Notes under the pieces: model-generated
Told to the model about the DNA's origin: nothing
The model's input: the letters and a program-made list of their open reading frames with translations, nothing else
Databases searched by the model: none
NCBI RefSeq assembly: GCF_020889625.1
Contig: NZ_CP086382.1
Coordinates: 124,001 to 188,000, forward strand
Length of the DNA stretch: 64,000 nucleotides
Origin: Deinococcus radiophilus
Lineage (GTDB): Bacteria; Deinococcota; Deinococci; Deinococcales; Deinococcaceae
Direction: 5' to 3'
Position numbers and translations under genes: made by a program
In this document: positions 20,628 to 29,802 of the stretch, one piece after another
Numbering within the stretch: position 1 is the first letter of the stretch
Layout: each line of letters begins with the position of its first letter

Positions 20628-21929
20628 CTAGAGCGACAACCGCAGCGCCAGCGCCAGCAGCGTGATGAGGAGCACCGGCAGCGTCAGTATGATGCCGACC
20701 CGGAAATACTGCCCCCAGCCGATGCGGATGCCACTGCGGGTGAGCACGTGCAGCCACAGCAGCGTGGCCAAGCTACCAATCGGGGTGATTTTCGGCCCCA
20801 GGTCGTTGCCGACCACGTTGGCGTAAACCATGCCCTGGCGCACCAGCCCCGCAGCCCCGCTGTCAGCGATGGCGAGGTTGCCGATCAGCACGCTGGGCAG
20901 GTTGTTCATGATGCTGGAGATCAGCGCCATCAGAAAGCCGGTGCCGAGGGTGGCCGTCCACAGGCCACCTTCGGCCAAGCGGTTCAGTACCCCGGCCAGC
21001 AGGTCGGTCAGGCCCGCGTTGCGTAGGCCGTAGACCACCAGGTACATGCCCAGCGAGAAGAGGACAATCTGCCACGGAGCACCGGCCAGCACCCGCCGGG
21101 TGTCCACGGCACTTCCACGGGCTGCCGGAATCCAGAGCATGACCGCGCCCAGCACAGCGACCACGCTGACAGGCAGCCCTAACGGCTCGGCGGCGAAGTA
21201 ACCGATCAGCAAGGCGGCCAGCACTGCCCAGCCCATCCGGAACACCTGCGGATCACAGATGGCCCCCTGCGGGTCCGGCAGGTCGCCCACCGGGTAGCGG
21301 CGCGGCAGATCGCGGCGAAACATCACATACAGCACCCCCAGCGAGGTCAGCACCGAAGCGACGTTCACCGGCACCATCACCGAGGCGTACTCGCCAAAAC
21401 CGATCCCAAAAAAGTCAGCCGTGACGATGTTGACCAGATTGGAGATGATCAGCGGCAGACTGGCAGCGTCCGCGATAAATCCGGTGGCCAGGATAAAGGC
21501 CAGTGTGGTGGCCGCCGAAAAGCCCAGTGCCGTCAGCATCGCCAGGACAATCGGCGTGAGGATCAGGGCCGTGCCGTCATTGGCGAACAGGGCCGACACC
21601 GCCGCGCCCAGCAGCACGATCAGCGCAAAGAGGCGGTGACCGCTGCCCCGGCCCCAGCGAGCGACGTGCAGCGCGGCCCAGCGGAAAAATCCGGCTTCGT
21701 CCAGCAGCAGGCTGATGACGATCAATGCGATAAAGGTCGCGGTGGCGTTCCAGACGATGTTCCACACCACTGGAATGTCAGGCACGCTGACCACCCCGGT
21801 CAGGAGGACCAGCGCTGCCCCGCACGCCGCGCTGTACCCGATGCCCAGGCCCTCAGGCTGCCAGCGGAGCCGGGGCTGCCAGATCACCAGCGTAAGGGTC
21901 AGCAGAAAAATAGCCGCAGCCAGCAGCAT
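20628..21929 (-). CDS. arsB: Arsenite efflux permease ArsB
   Basis: 433-aa, about 12-helix membrane transporter that exports As(III)/Sb(III) using the membrane potential. Family segments [37 protein letters not shown] and [15 protein letters not shown] are intact. The ATG follows the arsC stop directly (TGA then ATG), so the two are translationally coupled: ArsC reduces arsenate and ArsB removes the product. Confidence 0.93.
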   Translation of the reverse strand: MLLAAAIFLLTLTLVIWQPRLRWQPEGLGIGYSAACGAALVLLTGVVSVPDIPVVWNIVWNATATFIALIVISLLLDEAGFFRWAALHVARWGRGSGHRLFALIVLLGAAVSALFANDGTALILTPIVLAMLTALGFSAATTLAFILATGFIADAASLPLIISNLVNIVTADFFGIGFGEYASVMVPVNVASVLTSLGVLYVMFRRDLPRRYPVGDLPDPQGAICDPQVFRMGWAVLAALLIGYFAAEPLGLPVSVVAVLGAVMLWIPAARGSAVDTRRVLAGAPWQIVLFSLGMYLVVYGLRNAGLTDLLAGVLNRLAEGGLWTATLGTGFLMALISSIMNNLPSVLIGNLAIADSGAAGLVRQGMVYANVVGNDLGPKITPIGSLATLLWLHVLTRSGIRIGWGQYFRVGIILTLPVLLITLLALALRLSL

Positions 21930-22391
21930 TCAGTCGGCCCGCGTGCCTGGTGTCTGGTCCGAGGAGGGCGGCACAGCCTGCCCCGCCGCCAGCGCCCCCG
22001 CGAAGGCGGTGAATTGCCGGTCCATCTGATCCCGCACCTCGCGCCACAGCTCCAGGCTGCCGCCGCTGGGGTCGCGGAACGGGTAGTGAAGGCGCTCGGT
22101 GTGCCCCGGATACACCGGGCAAGCGTCGTTCGCGCTGTCACACACGGTAATCACATAGTCGAAGTCCTGCGGGTCAGGCAGGTCGTGCAGGGTCTTGGAA
22201 GTATGGCGGCTCAGGTCCACACCCAGCTCGGCCATCACCTGCTTGGCTCCGTCCTTGACAAGGGTGGCCTCGGTTCCGGCGGAATGAACCTCCAGCGGCA
22301 ACTCCAGCCGCTGCGCTGCGCGGCGCAGGAGGCCTTCACCCATCTGGGAACGGGCCGAATTGTGGGTACACAGGATCAGAACACGGGTCAT
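21930..22391 (-). CDS. arsC: Arsenate reductase ArsC (thioredoxin-coupled, LMW-phosphatase fold)
   Basis: 153 aa. Reduces arsenate to arsenite through a cysteine relay: Cys8 in the P-loop CTHNSARS attacks arsenate, then Cys84 and Cys91 (CDSANDAC) form the intramolecular disulfide recycled by thioredoxin. The C-terminal 15 residues (AVPPSSDQTPGTRAD) extend beyond the usual end. It is the first gene of the arsC-arsB operon, preceded by a promoter with an embedded inverted repeat and no ribosome-binding site. Confidence 0.94.
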   Translation of the reverse strand: MTRVLILCTHNSARSQMGEGLLRRAAQRLELPLEVHSAGTEATLVKDGAKQVMAELGVDLSRHTSKTLHDLPDPQDFDYVITVCDSANDACPVYPGHTERLHYPFRDPSGGSLELWREVRDQMDRQFTAFAGALAAGQAVPPSSDQTPGTRAD

Positions 22392-22399
22392 CGCCCAAA

Positions 22400-22430
22400 A
22401 CTATATTGATTTATTTCAATCAGTCAATAT
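22400..22430 (-). promoter_or_regulatory. arsC promoter with embedded ArsR-type operator
   Basis: On the minus strand, TTGACT (22422-22427) and TATAGT (22400-22405) are 16 bp apart, and the -10 ends 8 bases before the arsC ATG. The arms ATATTGA and TCAATAT (22403-22409, 22424-22430) form a perfect inverted repeat that covers both boxes, as expected for an ArsR-family operator. Confidence 0.65.
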
Positions 22431-22574
22431 GGTTTTGGGTTGGCGCACCAGTCAGGTGAACCTTGAGACGAAGCAGAAAAATGAAACCTACTTTAGTGGG
22501 TTGCCACAGAAAAGTCAGGGTTTTCGCTTGTGATGAAGGAGCAGGCAAAAGTTGAAAAGCGAGAGAATGGAGAT

Positions 22575-22587
22575 GTGGACCGTCCAC
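22575..22587. promoter_or_regulatory. Short palindrome before the BON gene
   Basis: GTGGAC-C-GTCCAC is a perfect 13-bp palindrome 27 bp upstream of the BON gene start, just before its AGGAG. It may be an operator or a 5'-UTR hairpin; no other support. Confidence 0.3.
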
Positions 22588-22613
22588 GTCCGTCGTCCTG
22601 CATAGGAGATGCC

Positions 22614-23549
22614 ATGACCCGTTACCGCAATGACCGCCAGTTTGATGACCGTGACAGCCGCTTTGACCGTGAAGGCTACGGACAGGACCGTTACCAGAGT
22701 GAAGGCCGCCGCATGGATATGGACCGTGATTTCATGTCGCAGGACCGTTCCGATTTCCGTTCCAGTGATGATATGGGCCGTCAGTACCGCCAGGGTGGGA
22801 TGGATCAGGGCAGTTATGGGCAAGGGTATGGTCAGGATTACGGCCAGGGCCGCCAGGGCATGAGCGGTTCCGGTATGGACCGTGATTATGGCCGCTCCGA
22901 CTCCTTTCAGGGATCGATGGGCATGGGCCGTCAGGGCCAGTCCTACGGGTCTATAGGCCAGGGTAGCTATGGTCAGGGACAATACGGCCAGGACTACAGC
23001 CAGGGCCGTCAAGGGATGAGCAGCTATGGTATGGACCGTGACTATGGCCGTTCCGGCTCCGGTCAGGGCAGCATGGGTGGCATGGGTATGGGCGGCTCCG
23101 GCCAGGGCCGTCAAGGGATGAGCGGCTACGGTATGGACCGTGACTATGGCCGCTCCGACTCCTTTCAGGGCGGCATGGGTATGGGTCAGATGGGCGGCCA
23201 GAGCCACTACGGCAAAGGCCCCAAGGGGCACCAGCGTAGCGACGAACGCATCAAAGAAGAAGTGAGTGACGCCCTGCAAGATGATCACTCGGTGGATGCC
23301 AGCGAGATCGAAGTGAAGGTCGAGAGCGGTGAAGTGACCCTGACCGGCACCGTCAGTGACCGCCAGCAGAAGCGGGCCGCCGAGAGCTGCGCTGAGCGTG
23401 TCCGTGGCGTGAAAGACGTTCACAACCAGATCCGCATGGCACAGTCCGACATGAGCAGCCAGGGTGGCATGTCGCAGACCTCGGGAACCGCGACTTCGGG
23501 TATGTCCACCTCTAATACCAAAGGCAGCACCACGACCTCTGGTAGCTGA
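22614..23549 (+). CDS. BON-domain protein with a long prion-like repeat region
   Basis: 311 aa with no signal peptide. Residues 1-205 are a low-complexity Gly/Gln/Tyr/Ser/Arg/Asp region. It contains three near-identical units GRQGMSxxGMDRDYGRSxS (about 79-105, 131-158, 165-190), separated by GQGxYGQ-type spacers, a composition like that of phase-separating RNA-binding proteins. Residues 208-276 form a BON domain (DERIKEEVSDALQDDH to VKDVHNQI), which in relatives binds phospholipid or acts in osmotic stress. The C-terminus is a Ser/Thr/Gly tail. AGGAG precedes the ATG at 22614. A strong terminator follows. A stress or condensate-forming role is only an inference. Confidence 0.85.
   Translation: MTRYRNDRQFDDRDSRFDREGYGQDRYQSEGRRMDMDRDFMSQDRSDFRSSDDMGRQYRQGGMDQGSYGQGYGQDYGQGRQGMSGSGMDRDYGRSDSFQGSMGMGRQGQSYGSIGQGSYGQGQYGQDYSQGRQGMSSYGMDRDYGRSGSGQGSMGGMGMGGSGQGRQGMSGYGMDRDYGRSDSFQGGMGMGQMGGQSHYGKGPKGHQRSDERIKEEVSDALQDDHSVDASEIEVKVESGEVTLTGTVSDRQQKRAAESCAERVRGVKDVHNQIRMAQSDMSSQGGMSQTSGTATSGMSTSNTKGSTTTSGS
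22848..23186 (+). repeat. Three in-frame coding repeats in the BON protein
   Basis: Units begin near 22848, 23004 and 23106 and share long identical runs such as GTATGGACCGTGA and GGCCGTCAAGGGATGAGC. The DNA as well as the protein is repeated, so unit number can be expected to vary between strains by slippage or recombination. Confidence 0.8.
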
Positions 23550-23567
23550 ACACTAACTTAAAGCGCA

Positions 23568-23624
23568 CCGCCGAAGCTTGCAGGAGGCTTGAATGCTCTT
23601 TCGCCCGCTTCGGCGGATTTTTTT
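23568..23624 (+). terminator. Rho-independent terminator after the BON gene
   Basis: CCGCCGAAGC (23568-23577) and GCTTCGGCGG (23607-23616) pair perfectly around a 29-base loop, followed by seven T residues after one A. Confidence 0.85.
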
Positions 23625-23768
23625 GGCCCTGCCTCCTGATGAAAACGGTTGGGGCAGAGTGGAGGGGGAGGCCGTGGCCCTGGCGGATTGAGCGCCATTG
23701 CCGATGCCTCACGCTAAGATGGGCGGACTGAAGTGGCCGGGTCCCCTGGGCCCACCACAAGGACTCTT

Positions 23769-24932
23769 ATGTGGGAAGAACTCCAGCTCCAGATCATCAA
23801 GCCTGCCGCATGGTTTAAGTTTGCCCTGGGCGCCGTTGTCACGGTGGCCCTCTACCGGATGGGGCTGCTGGTTCTGAGCTGGCTGCGTCCCCGGATGAGC
23901 AGGGGATTTTATCCGGTGCTGCACGCGCTGTTGGCTTTTGCGGCGTTGCTGCTGCTGGCCGGACTGACCACCCAGGCGTTTTACCTGACCTCCAGCCCCT
24001 TGTTTGGGCTGGGGCAAGATGCCCTGGGCGCACTGCGGGCCACCGCTGGACAGCTGCTGCTGATTCTGGCGCTGGCCCTGGTGGCCTGGTCGGTGATCGG
24101 AGAGCTGGCGGGGCGCATCGTGCCCAGCGACGAATTTAATCGCCGCTCGGTCCGGGTCCGTACCCTCAAGGGCGTGGTGGAAAGCACCCTTAAGGCCGTG
24201 GTGATTTTTACCGCCTTGATTGCTGTGCTGCAGTCCATCGGGGTCAATGCCACCAGCCTGCTGGCCAGCGCCTCGGTGCTGGGTCTGGCGGTCAGTTTTA
24301 AAGCCCAGAGCTTGATCAAGGACATCTTCAACGGGTTTTTTATCCTGCTGTCGGACCAGTACGGTGTGGGCGACGACATTGATCTGAACCTGGGTGCCGT
24401 GTCGGGCACGGTGGAGGACATCAATCTGCGGACGACTTCGGTGCGTGACATCAGCGGCACACTGCACATCATGCAAAACGGTCAGATCACCGCGATCAGT
24501 GTCAAGAGCAAGGACTGGGCGCGGGTGGTTGCCACCGTGGACGTGGCCTACGAGGCGGACATTGATCAGGCGCTGCTGGTGCTGGAGCGGGTCAGCCGCG
24601 AGATGTACACCGATGAGAAGTGGTCCATGCACTATCTGGACGAGCCGGATATTCAGGGCGTGACGGCGCTGGGTCCGGACGCCGTGACCTTGCGCGGGCT
24701 GTTTAAGGTGCGCCCCAAGAGTCAGTACGCGGTGGGCCGCGAATTCAACCGACGCATCAAGATCGCGCTGGACGAGTCGGGGATCAATATTCCCTATCCG
24801 CAGCGCCGCATGAGCTTTGGCGAAGGCCCGCTGGACATCCGGCTGGTGCGTGAGGTGCGCCCTGCCGCCCCCACCGATCAGGACCGCCAGTCTGCTCCGG
24901 TAGAGCCGTCTTTTAGCAAGGACCCAGAGTAA
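23769..24932 (+). CDS. MscS-family mechanosensitive channel
   Basis: 387 aa membrane channel that releases small solutes on hypo-osmotic shock. Three to four TM helices (about 12-140) precede the pore helix VNATSLLASASVLGLAVSF and the beta domain around DQYGVGDDIDL, followed by the C-terminal alpha/beta vestibule. The start at 23769 is chosen because AAGGA lies 6 bases upstream; an in-frame GTG 12 codons earlier lacks support. It follows the BON gene, another possible osmotic-stress function, but is separated from it by a terminator. Confidence 0.88.
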   Translation: MWEELQLQIIKPAAWFKFALGAVVTVALYRMGLLVLSWLRPRMSRGFYPVLHALLAFAALLLLAGLTTQAFYLTSSPLFGLGQDALGALRATAGQLLLILALALVAWSVIGELAGRIVPSDEFNRRSVRVRTLKGVVESTLKAVVIFTALIAVLQSIGVNATSLLASASVLGLAVSFKAQSLIKDIFNGFFILLSDQYGVGDDIDLNLGAVSGTVEDINLRTTSVRDISGTLHIMQNGQITAISVKSKDWARVVATVDVAYEADIDQALLVLERVSREMYTDEKWSMHYLDEPDIQGVTALGPDAVTLRGLFKVRPKSQYAVGREFNRRIKIALDESGINIPYPQRRMSFGEGPLDIRLVREVRPAAPTDQDRQSAPVEPSFSKDPE

Positions 24933-25086
24933 CAGTAAGCGTTGGTTTACCGGGCTTCTGGCCTGGTCCTGGCCTTGAGCGCCGCTGCAGCAGTGCACCT
25001 CCAGCATCCCTTAAAACCGCCAACAGTCCAGTGGTCTTGGGCCTTTCCTCATCTGCCGCGTAGCTGCTGACCCGCATGGTGAGGGA

Positions 25087-27336
25087 ATGAGCCAGCCCGC
25101 CAGCCCATTTGCCTCGTTCTTTATGGGAGGCTTCGAGTGCAGCTCCCACCGCCTGCCGTCCGGGCGGCGGGTGGATGTGCTGGATAGCAGCGGCCATGAC
25201 CGTCTGGCCGCTCAGGATTACCGGGCGGTGCAGGCCCTGGGACTGCGGACCATCCGGGACGGCCTACGCTGGCCGCTGATTGAACGCCGCCGGGGCGAAT
25301 ACGACTTTTCGTCGGTAAAAGAGCAGTGGAGTGCCGCCGGGGAAACCGGCACGCAAGTGATCTGGGACCTGATGCACTACGGGTATCCCGACTGGGCTGA
25401 CCCTTTCTCAGACGACTTTGCACAGGCGTTTGCCGCCTATGCCCGCTCGGCTGGAGAGTTTTTGGCCCAGTCCACGGCCAGCGAGCTGTGGGTCTGTCCG
25501 GTCAATGAAATTTCCTTTTTCGCCTGGGAAGGCGGCCAGGTGGGGCAGATGGCCCCTTTTGCCCAGGGGCGCGGCCACGAACTGAAACGGCAACTGGCCC
25601 GGGCTTCTATCGCCGCCATGCGGGCGCTGCGGGAGGCGGTGCCGGGGGTGCGTTTCCTGCATGCCGAGCCACTGATCGCGGTTGAGCCGGACCCTGAGCG
25701 CCCCCACGAGGCCGGAGACGCTCAGGGCTTTCACCACTCGCAGTACGAGGCGCTGGATATGCTGGCGGGCCGCCTTTATCCCGAACTGGGTGGCGGTGAA
25801 GACCTGCTGGACCTGGTGGGGGCCAACTACTATCCGGTGAACCAGTGGCAGCATCACTCGCAGCATGAGCTGAGACAGATTCTGACGCCGGGCGATGACT
25901 GCCACCGTCCGCTCTCGGAACTGCTGCGGGAGTTGCATGAACGCTACCAGCGGCCAGTGGTGCTGGCTGAAACCGGCACCGAGGGCGCGGCGCGGGCCGG
26001 CTGGCTGCGTCATGTCTGCGCCGAGGTGCTGACAGCGCGGGCGGGCGGGGTGCCGGTGCTGGGTGTGTGCCTGTATCCGGTGGCCGATCATCCCGGCTGG
26101 ACGGATGACCGTCACTGTCCCAACGGGCTGCTGGGCCTGGCCGGACCGTCGGGTGAGCGTCCGGTAGATCCGGACCTGGCCGCTGCGCTGCGGGAGGTGC
26201 AGGCCTGGGAGCGAGACAGCCGCTCCGGGACCTGGACGCCGCCGGAGCTGCCAACACTACACCTGGGGCTGGACCTCGGTCGCGCCCTGCGCCGCCTGGC
26301 CGGGGCCGCGCCGGTCATCCTGGCCGAGGCACCACTGCGTCACGCTGACGGTGGATTCCCGGAAGCGTCGTTTTCAGCGCTGCGCGGAGCCGGGCTGCTG
26401 AGTGTGACCTTGCCGGAGGGCCTGGGTGGGGGTCTGAACGGCCTAGACGTACTGGAGCTGCTGCGCAGTCTGGGGCGCCTCAGTTTGCCGGTGGCGCGGC
26501 TGTTGGAGGGTCATGTCAACGCCCTGTCCCTGATCTGGCGCTACGGCACCCCCGACCAGCTGCGCGAGGTGGCCCAGAGCGGCAGTCTGCTGAGCGTCTG
26601 GAATACCGAAGCGGCTCCTGGCCTGCAGGCCGAGCGGACCCCAGGCGGCTGGGCCCTGAGCGGCAACAAGACCTTCGCGTCGGGCGCCGAGTTTGTCCGA
26701 CCACTGCTGCCTGCCGAGGTGGAGGGTGAGGGCCGCGTGATGCTGCTCGCCCCCGCTGCTTTGCCGCCGGAACGCTTTGATCACGCTTTCTGGCAGCCGC
26801 TGGGCATGCGTGCCAGTGTGAGTGCCCGTGTGGACCTCGGCGGTCTGACCCTGCCGCCCGGCAGCGAGGTGGGCGCACCGGGCGACTATTACCGTCAGCC
26901 CGAGTTCGGCGGCGGTGCCCTGCGTTTTCTGGCCGCGCAGCTGGGCGGCGCTGAGGCAGTGATCGGGGCGGCCCGTGAGGTGCTTAGCCGTATGGGGCGG
27001 CAGGAGGACCCGGTGCAGCAGCTGCGCTTTGCGGCGGCCGCAGCCCAGGTGGAAGCGGCCTGGCAAACGGTGCGTGAAGGGGGGCGCCGCCTGGAGGCAC
27101 ACGGCGAAGCCGCACTGGATTACGTGGCCCTTTGCCGGGTCGTCACTGAAGAGGCGGCCCTGCTGGCCTGCGAGGCAGCCGAGCGGGCGGTGGGCGCCCG
27201 CGGCCTGCTGGCCCCCCACGACCCTGAGCGGCTGATCCGCGACCTGCGCCATTACCTGCGCCAGCCTGCCCCAGACGCGGCCCGCTTGCAGGTGGGGGCC
27301 CGGACCCTGACTGGAGCAACGGCCCGGTGGAGTTGA
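25087..27336 (+). CDS. Fusion: GH1-like glycosidase plus acyl-CoA dehydrogenase-like domain
   Basis: 749 aa. Residues about 10-375 form a TIM-barrel like clan-A glycosidases: DGLRWPLIERRRGEYDF, the acid/base-like WVCPVNEISFFAWEGG, and the putative nucleophile in VVLAETGTEGAARAGW. Residues about 390-749 follow acyl-CoA dehydrogenases: N-terminal helices with FSALRGAGLLSVTLPEGLGGG, a mid beta region LSGNKTFASGAEFV, and C-terminal helices ending GARGLLAPHDPERLIRDLRHYL. Homologues of these two parts are usually separate neighbouring genes, so this is a true fusion or an unbroken read-through. It overlaps the PIG-L gene. Pathway unknown; modification of a small glycoside or lipid is inferred. Confidence 0.78.
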   Translation: MSQPASPFASFFMGGFECSSHRLPSGRRVDVLDSSGHDRLAAQDYRAVQALGLRTIRDGLRWPLIERRRGEYDFSSVKEQWSAAGETGTQVIWDLMHYGYPDWADPFSDDFAQAFAAYARSAGEFLAQSTASELWVCPVNEISFFAWEGGQVGQMAPFAQGRGHELKRQLARASIAAMRALREAVPGVRFLHAEPLIAVEPDPERPHEAGDAQGFHHSQYEALDMLAGRLYPELGGGEDLLDLVGANYYPVNQWQHHSQHELRQILTPGDDCHRPLSELLRELHERYQRPVVLAETGTEGAARAGWLRHVCAEVLTARAGGVPVLGVCLYPVADHPGWTDDRHCPNGLLGLAGPSGERPVDPDLAAALREVQAWERDSRSGTWTPPELPTLHLGLDLGRALRRLAGAAPVILAEAPLRHADGGFPEASFSALRGAGLLSVTLPEGLGGGLNGLDVLELLRSLGRLSLPVARLLEGHVNALSLIWRYGTPDQLREVAQSGSLLSVWNTEAAPGLQAERTPGGWALSGNKTFASGAEFVRPLLPAEVEGEGRVMLLAPAALPPERFDHAFWQPLGMRASVSARVDLGGLTLPPGSEVGAPGDYYRQPEFGGGALRFLAAQLGGAEAVIGAAREVLSRMGRQEDPVQQLRFAAAAAQVEAAWQTVREGGRRLEAHGEAALDYVALCRVVTEEAALLACEAAERAVGARGLLAPHDPERLIRDLRHYLRQPAPDAARLQVGARTLTGATARWS

Positions 27337-28040
27337 CGGATTTGGAAAGCGTGGCGCTCAACCCAGCCACCCTGAGTGGGCCGGTGTGGGTGGTGGCTCC
27401 CCATCCTGACGATGAGGCGCTGGGTTGTGGTGCCCTGCTGGCCGCGTTGGTCGCTCAGGGCACCGAAGTCTGGGCTCTGCTGCTGACCGACGGCGGCTTT
27501 TCGCATCCAGGGTCGCGGACTTATCCCAGAGTGCGGCTGGCGGCCCTACGCTTGGAGGAGTGGCGGCGCGGCTTGCAGGTCCTTGGAATTTCTCCGGAGC
27601 GGAGCGCAGCCCTGGGTCTGCCCGACGGGGCGCTGGCCGCCGTCCCGCCAGAGCAGGTCACGGCGGCGGTACGGAGGGCATTCCAGTTGGCCCCGCCCGC
27701 GCTGGTGCTGCTTCCCTGGCAGCGTGACCCTCATCCGGACCACCGCGCCGCCTGGGAGCCGGTGCGGGCCGCCTGGAACACCCCAGTCCTGGGCTACTCG
27801 GTCTGGCTGACCGGGCGCGGTGCGGCCGCCGACTGGCCCGTTGCTGCCGAAGCCCAGGTGCTGACCTTTGACGTCACTCCCCACCGCCGCACCAAGGCAG
27901 CGGCCATTGCCGCCCACCGCAGCCAGCTGGGGCTGATTCAGGATGACCCGAGCGGTTTTACCCTGAGTGCCGAGATGGTGGACCGCGCCCTGACGGGGCC
28001 GGAGCTGTATTTCCGCCCATACGGGCAGAGCGTAGACTGA
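27327..28040 (+). CDS. PIG-L family N-deacetylase
   Basis: 237-aa zinc hydrolase of the GlcNAc-PI/mycothiol/bacillithiol deacetylase superfamily. The metal and catalytic motif PHPDDE (25-30) and the second zinc ligand in RDPHPDHRAAW (about 132-142) are intact. It starts with GTG overlapping the fusion gene by 10 bp. It probably removes an acetyl group from an amino sugar in the product handled by the neighbouring fusion enzyme and methyltransferase. Substrate unknown. Confidence 0.87.
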   Translation: MELTDLESVALNPATLSGPVWVVAPHPDDEALGCGALLAALVAQGTEVWALLLTDGGFSHPGSRTYPRVRLAALRLEEWRRGLQVLGISPERSAALGLPDGALAAVPPEQVTAAVRRAFQLAPPALVLLPWQRDPHPDHRAAWEPVRAAWNTPVLGYSVWLTGRGAAADWPVAAEAQVLTFDVTPHRRTKAAAIAAHRSQLGLIQDDPSGFTLSAEMVDRALTGPELYFRPYGQSVD

Positions 28041-28045
28041 TCCCC

Positions 28046-28633
28046 ATGACCCTGCCGCCCGACTATTTCGAGGACGTGTACGCCGCCCGCGAGGACCCCT
28101 GGGACTTTGCGAGCAGTCCCTACGAGGCGGCCAAATATGCCCGCACCCTGGCTGCTTTGCCCCGTACACGTTACCGCCGGGCGCTGGAGGTGGGCTGCTC
28201 CATCGGGGTGCTGACCGGTCAGCTGGCCGAGCGGACCGAGTGGATGGTTGCCACCGATGTCAATCGGCAGGCGCTGAAGCGGTCGCGGGCGCGGAATGCA
28301 GGCGCCGCCAACATCCAGTTCATCCAGGGGGCGTTGCCTGACCGCCTCCCCGTTGGCCCCTTTGACCTGATCGTGTTGAGTGAGGTGCTGTACTACCTTT
28401 CGGTGGCGGATCTGGACGTGGCCCTGGACGCGGTGCTGGCGCGGCTGGAACCCGGCGGAACCCTCCTGCTGGTGCACTGGACACCGCCTGTCCACGACTA
28501 TCCCCAGACCGGAGACGCCGTGCATGAGGCGGCGCTGCGCCGGGTGGGCAGCGGGCTGCGCTGGCTGCACGGCGAGCGGCAGGGGGACGCCGAGCAGGGC
28601 TACCGGTTAGATCTACTGGAACGCACCGCCTGA
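28046..28633 (+). CDS. NodS-like SAM-dependent methyltransferase
   Basis: 195 aa class I methyltransferase. The family start PDYFEDVYAAREDPWDF, motif I ALEVGCSIGVLT (about 50-61) and post-motif SEVLYYL are all typical of NodS-like proteins, which N-methylate the deacetylated amino sugar in Nod factors. Following a PIG-L deacetylase by 5 bp, N-methylation of a freshly deacetylated amino sugar is an attractive inference. Its 3' end overlaps the convergent glycosyltransferase gene by 34 bp. Confidence 0.85.
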   Translation: MTLPPDYFEDVYAAREDPWDFASSPYEAAKYARTLAALPRTRYRRALEVGCSIGVLTGQLAERTEWMVATDVNRQALKRSRARNAGAANIQFIQGALPDRLPVGPFDLIVLSEVLYYLSVADLDVALDAVLARLEPGGTLLLVHWTPPVHDYPQTGDAVHEAALRRVGSGLRWLHGERQGDAEQGYRLDLLERTA

Positions 28634-29802
28634 ACAGAGCGGGAGGGCAGGACCGCCGAGGGTCTGGTTTGGCGGTCAGCACCTCCCGCCCTCAATAGGG
28701 CCAGTTCCAGGCGGATCTGCTGGAGTGCTTGCTGGACTGGGACTGGCCTAAATCGCTGGGACCAGCCACCGGCCAGCCGCGCGGCGTGGGCCTGCTCCAG
28801 TGCTTTACCGAAGTGGGGGCAGCGTAGGGCGGCGGCCAGGTCGTCCGGGCTGATCTGCCACTGCTGGGCCAGTTTTGTCAGACCATAGGGCTCGCCGCTC
28901 CAGGCCACCCGCAGGGCGGCTTCAGCACACGCTAGGGCCATGACTTCAGCAGCGCCTGGGACATGCCAGGCTTCTGGCCCAGCGGACCATTCCTCCAGCT
29001 GGGTGGACAGGCCCACCGGTACCCGCCCGCTGCGCCGCGCGGAGGTGTAGGACCGTGCCCGCACGGTGTGGCGTACCGATAGGTCCCGCTGCTGGAGGGC
29101 CTGAACCAGCGCCACGTCTTCTAAGTGATCGACCAGCGGCACGCCACCCACCGCCCGGTAGGCCGGTACGGTCAGGGCCAGGCTGGCCCCGAAATGTTGC
29201 CAGTGGTGCGGCCAGGGATCGTGCGGCTGCGGGTTCAGCGTTGCACTGAGCTGTCCGCTCCACCAGCGGTAGCCGCTGTCCAGCAGATGAGTTCTCCGTA
29301 CTGCGCTAGGTAGCCCAGCCAGTTCGCCGGGCTCCAGCAGAATTCGCCCGCCGCTGGCCGGGGCAATGCCCGCCCGCAGTGGAGCAGTCAATTCGTGGAG
29401 CCAGTCCGGGGCCGGGCGGGTATCCGCGTCCGCACTCACAACGATGCCACCCGCTCCGGCCACTTCGGCCGCCCAGTCCATCACGGCGCGGCGGGCGTAA
29501 GCCACGCCACTGCGCTGCGCTGACCAGTGTTTCTCACGGACCGCCAGCCGCAGGTGGGGGAGCCGGGCGGCCTCCGTGCGGGCCAGCGTGGCTGTCGCGT
29601 CCGTGGTGTTGTTGACCAGCAGCAGCAGCTCTACGGGCTGTGGTTCACCGCTCAGGGTGCGTTGCCTGCCCAGAGCCCGTAGGGTGGCGGCTATCACCGC
29701 GGCTTCATCACGGGCAGGTATGGCCACGATTGTCCGGGGAACCGCTGTCAGGGCAGCGGGTTCAAAGAGAGCGGCCACCATTGGCTTCAGTGTAAAGCTC
29801 AT
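28600..29802 (-). CDS. Family 2 glycosyltransferase
   Basis: About 400 aa GT-A enzyme with [12 protein letters not shown] at the nucleotide-sugar site, the DAD metal motif in [12 protein letters not shown], and a later [15 protein letters not shown] acceptor-site segment. It faces the PIG-L/methyltransferase genes and probably belongs to the same cluster. The ATG at 29802 overlaps the stop of an IS4-type transposase remnant, so the insertion lies right at its 5' end and has probably replaced its promoter and perhaps its first codons. Met11 of the longest reading (29781) could be the original start. Confidence 0.8.
   Translation of the reverse strand: MSFTLKPMVAALFEPAALTAVPRTIVAIPARDEAAVIAATLRALGRQRTLSGEPQPVELLLLVNNTTDATATLARTEAARLPHLRLAVREKHWSAQRSGVAYARRAVMDWAAEVAGAGGIVVSADADTRPAPDWLHELTAPLRAGIAPASGGRILLEPGELAGLPSAVRRTHLLDSGYRWWSGQLSATLNPQPHDPWPHHWQHFGASLALTVPAYRAVGGVPLVDHLEDVALVQALQQRDLSVRHTVRARSYTSARRSGRVPVGLSTQLEEWSAGPEAWHVPGAAEVMALACAEAALRVAWSGEPYGLTKLAQQWQISPDDLAAALRCPHFGKALEQAHAARLAGGWSQRFRPVPVQQALQQIRLELALLRAGGADRQTRPSAVLPSRSVQAVRSSRSNR

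Noticed and set aside
22515..23423. Minus-strand frame of 302 codons opposite the BON repeats, looking hydrophobic
   Set aside because: The hydrophobic Ala/Thr/Val/His pattern is the complement of the Gly/Gln/Tyr repeat codons; the plus-strand BON gene has an SD and a terminator.
23709..25007. Minus-strand frame of 432 codons opposite the MscS gene
   Set aside because: Gln/His/Arg-rich antisense shadow with no domain features.
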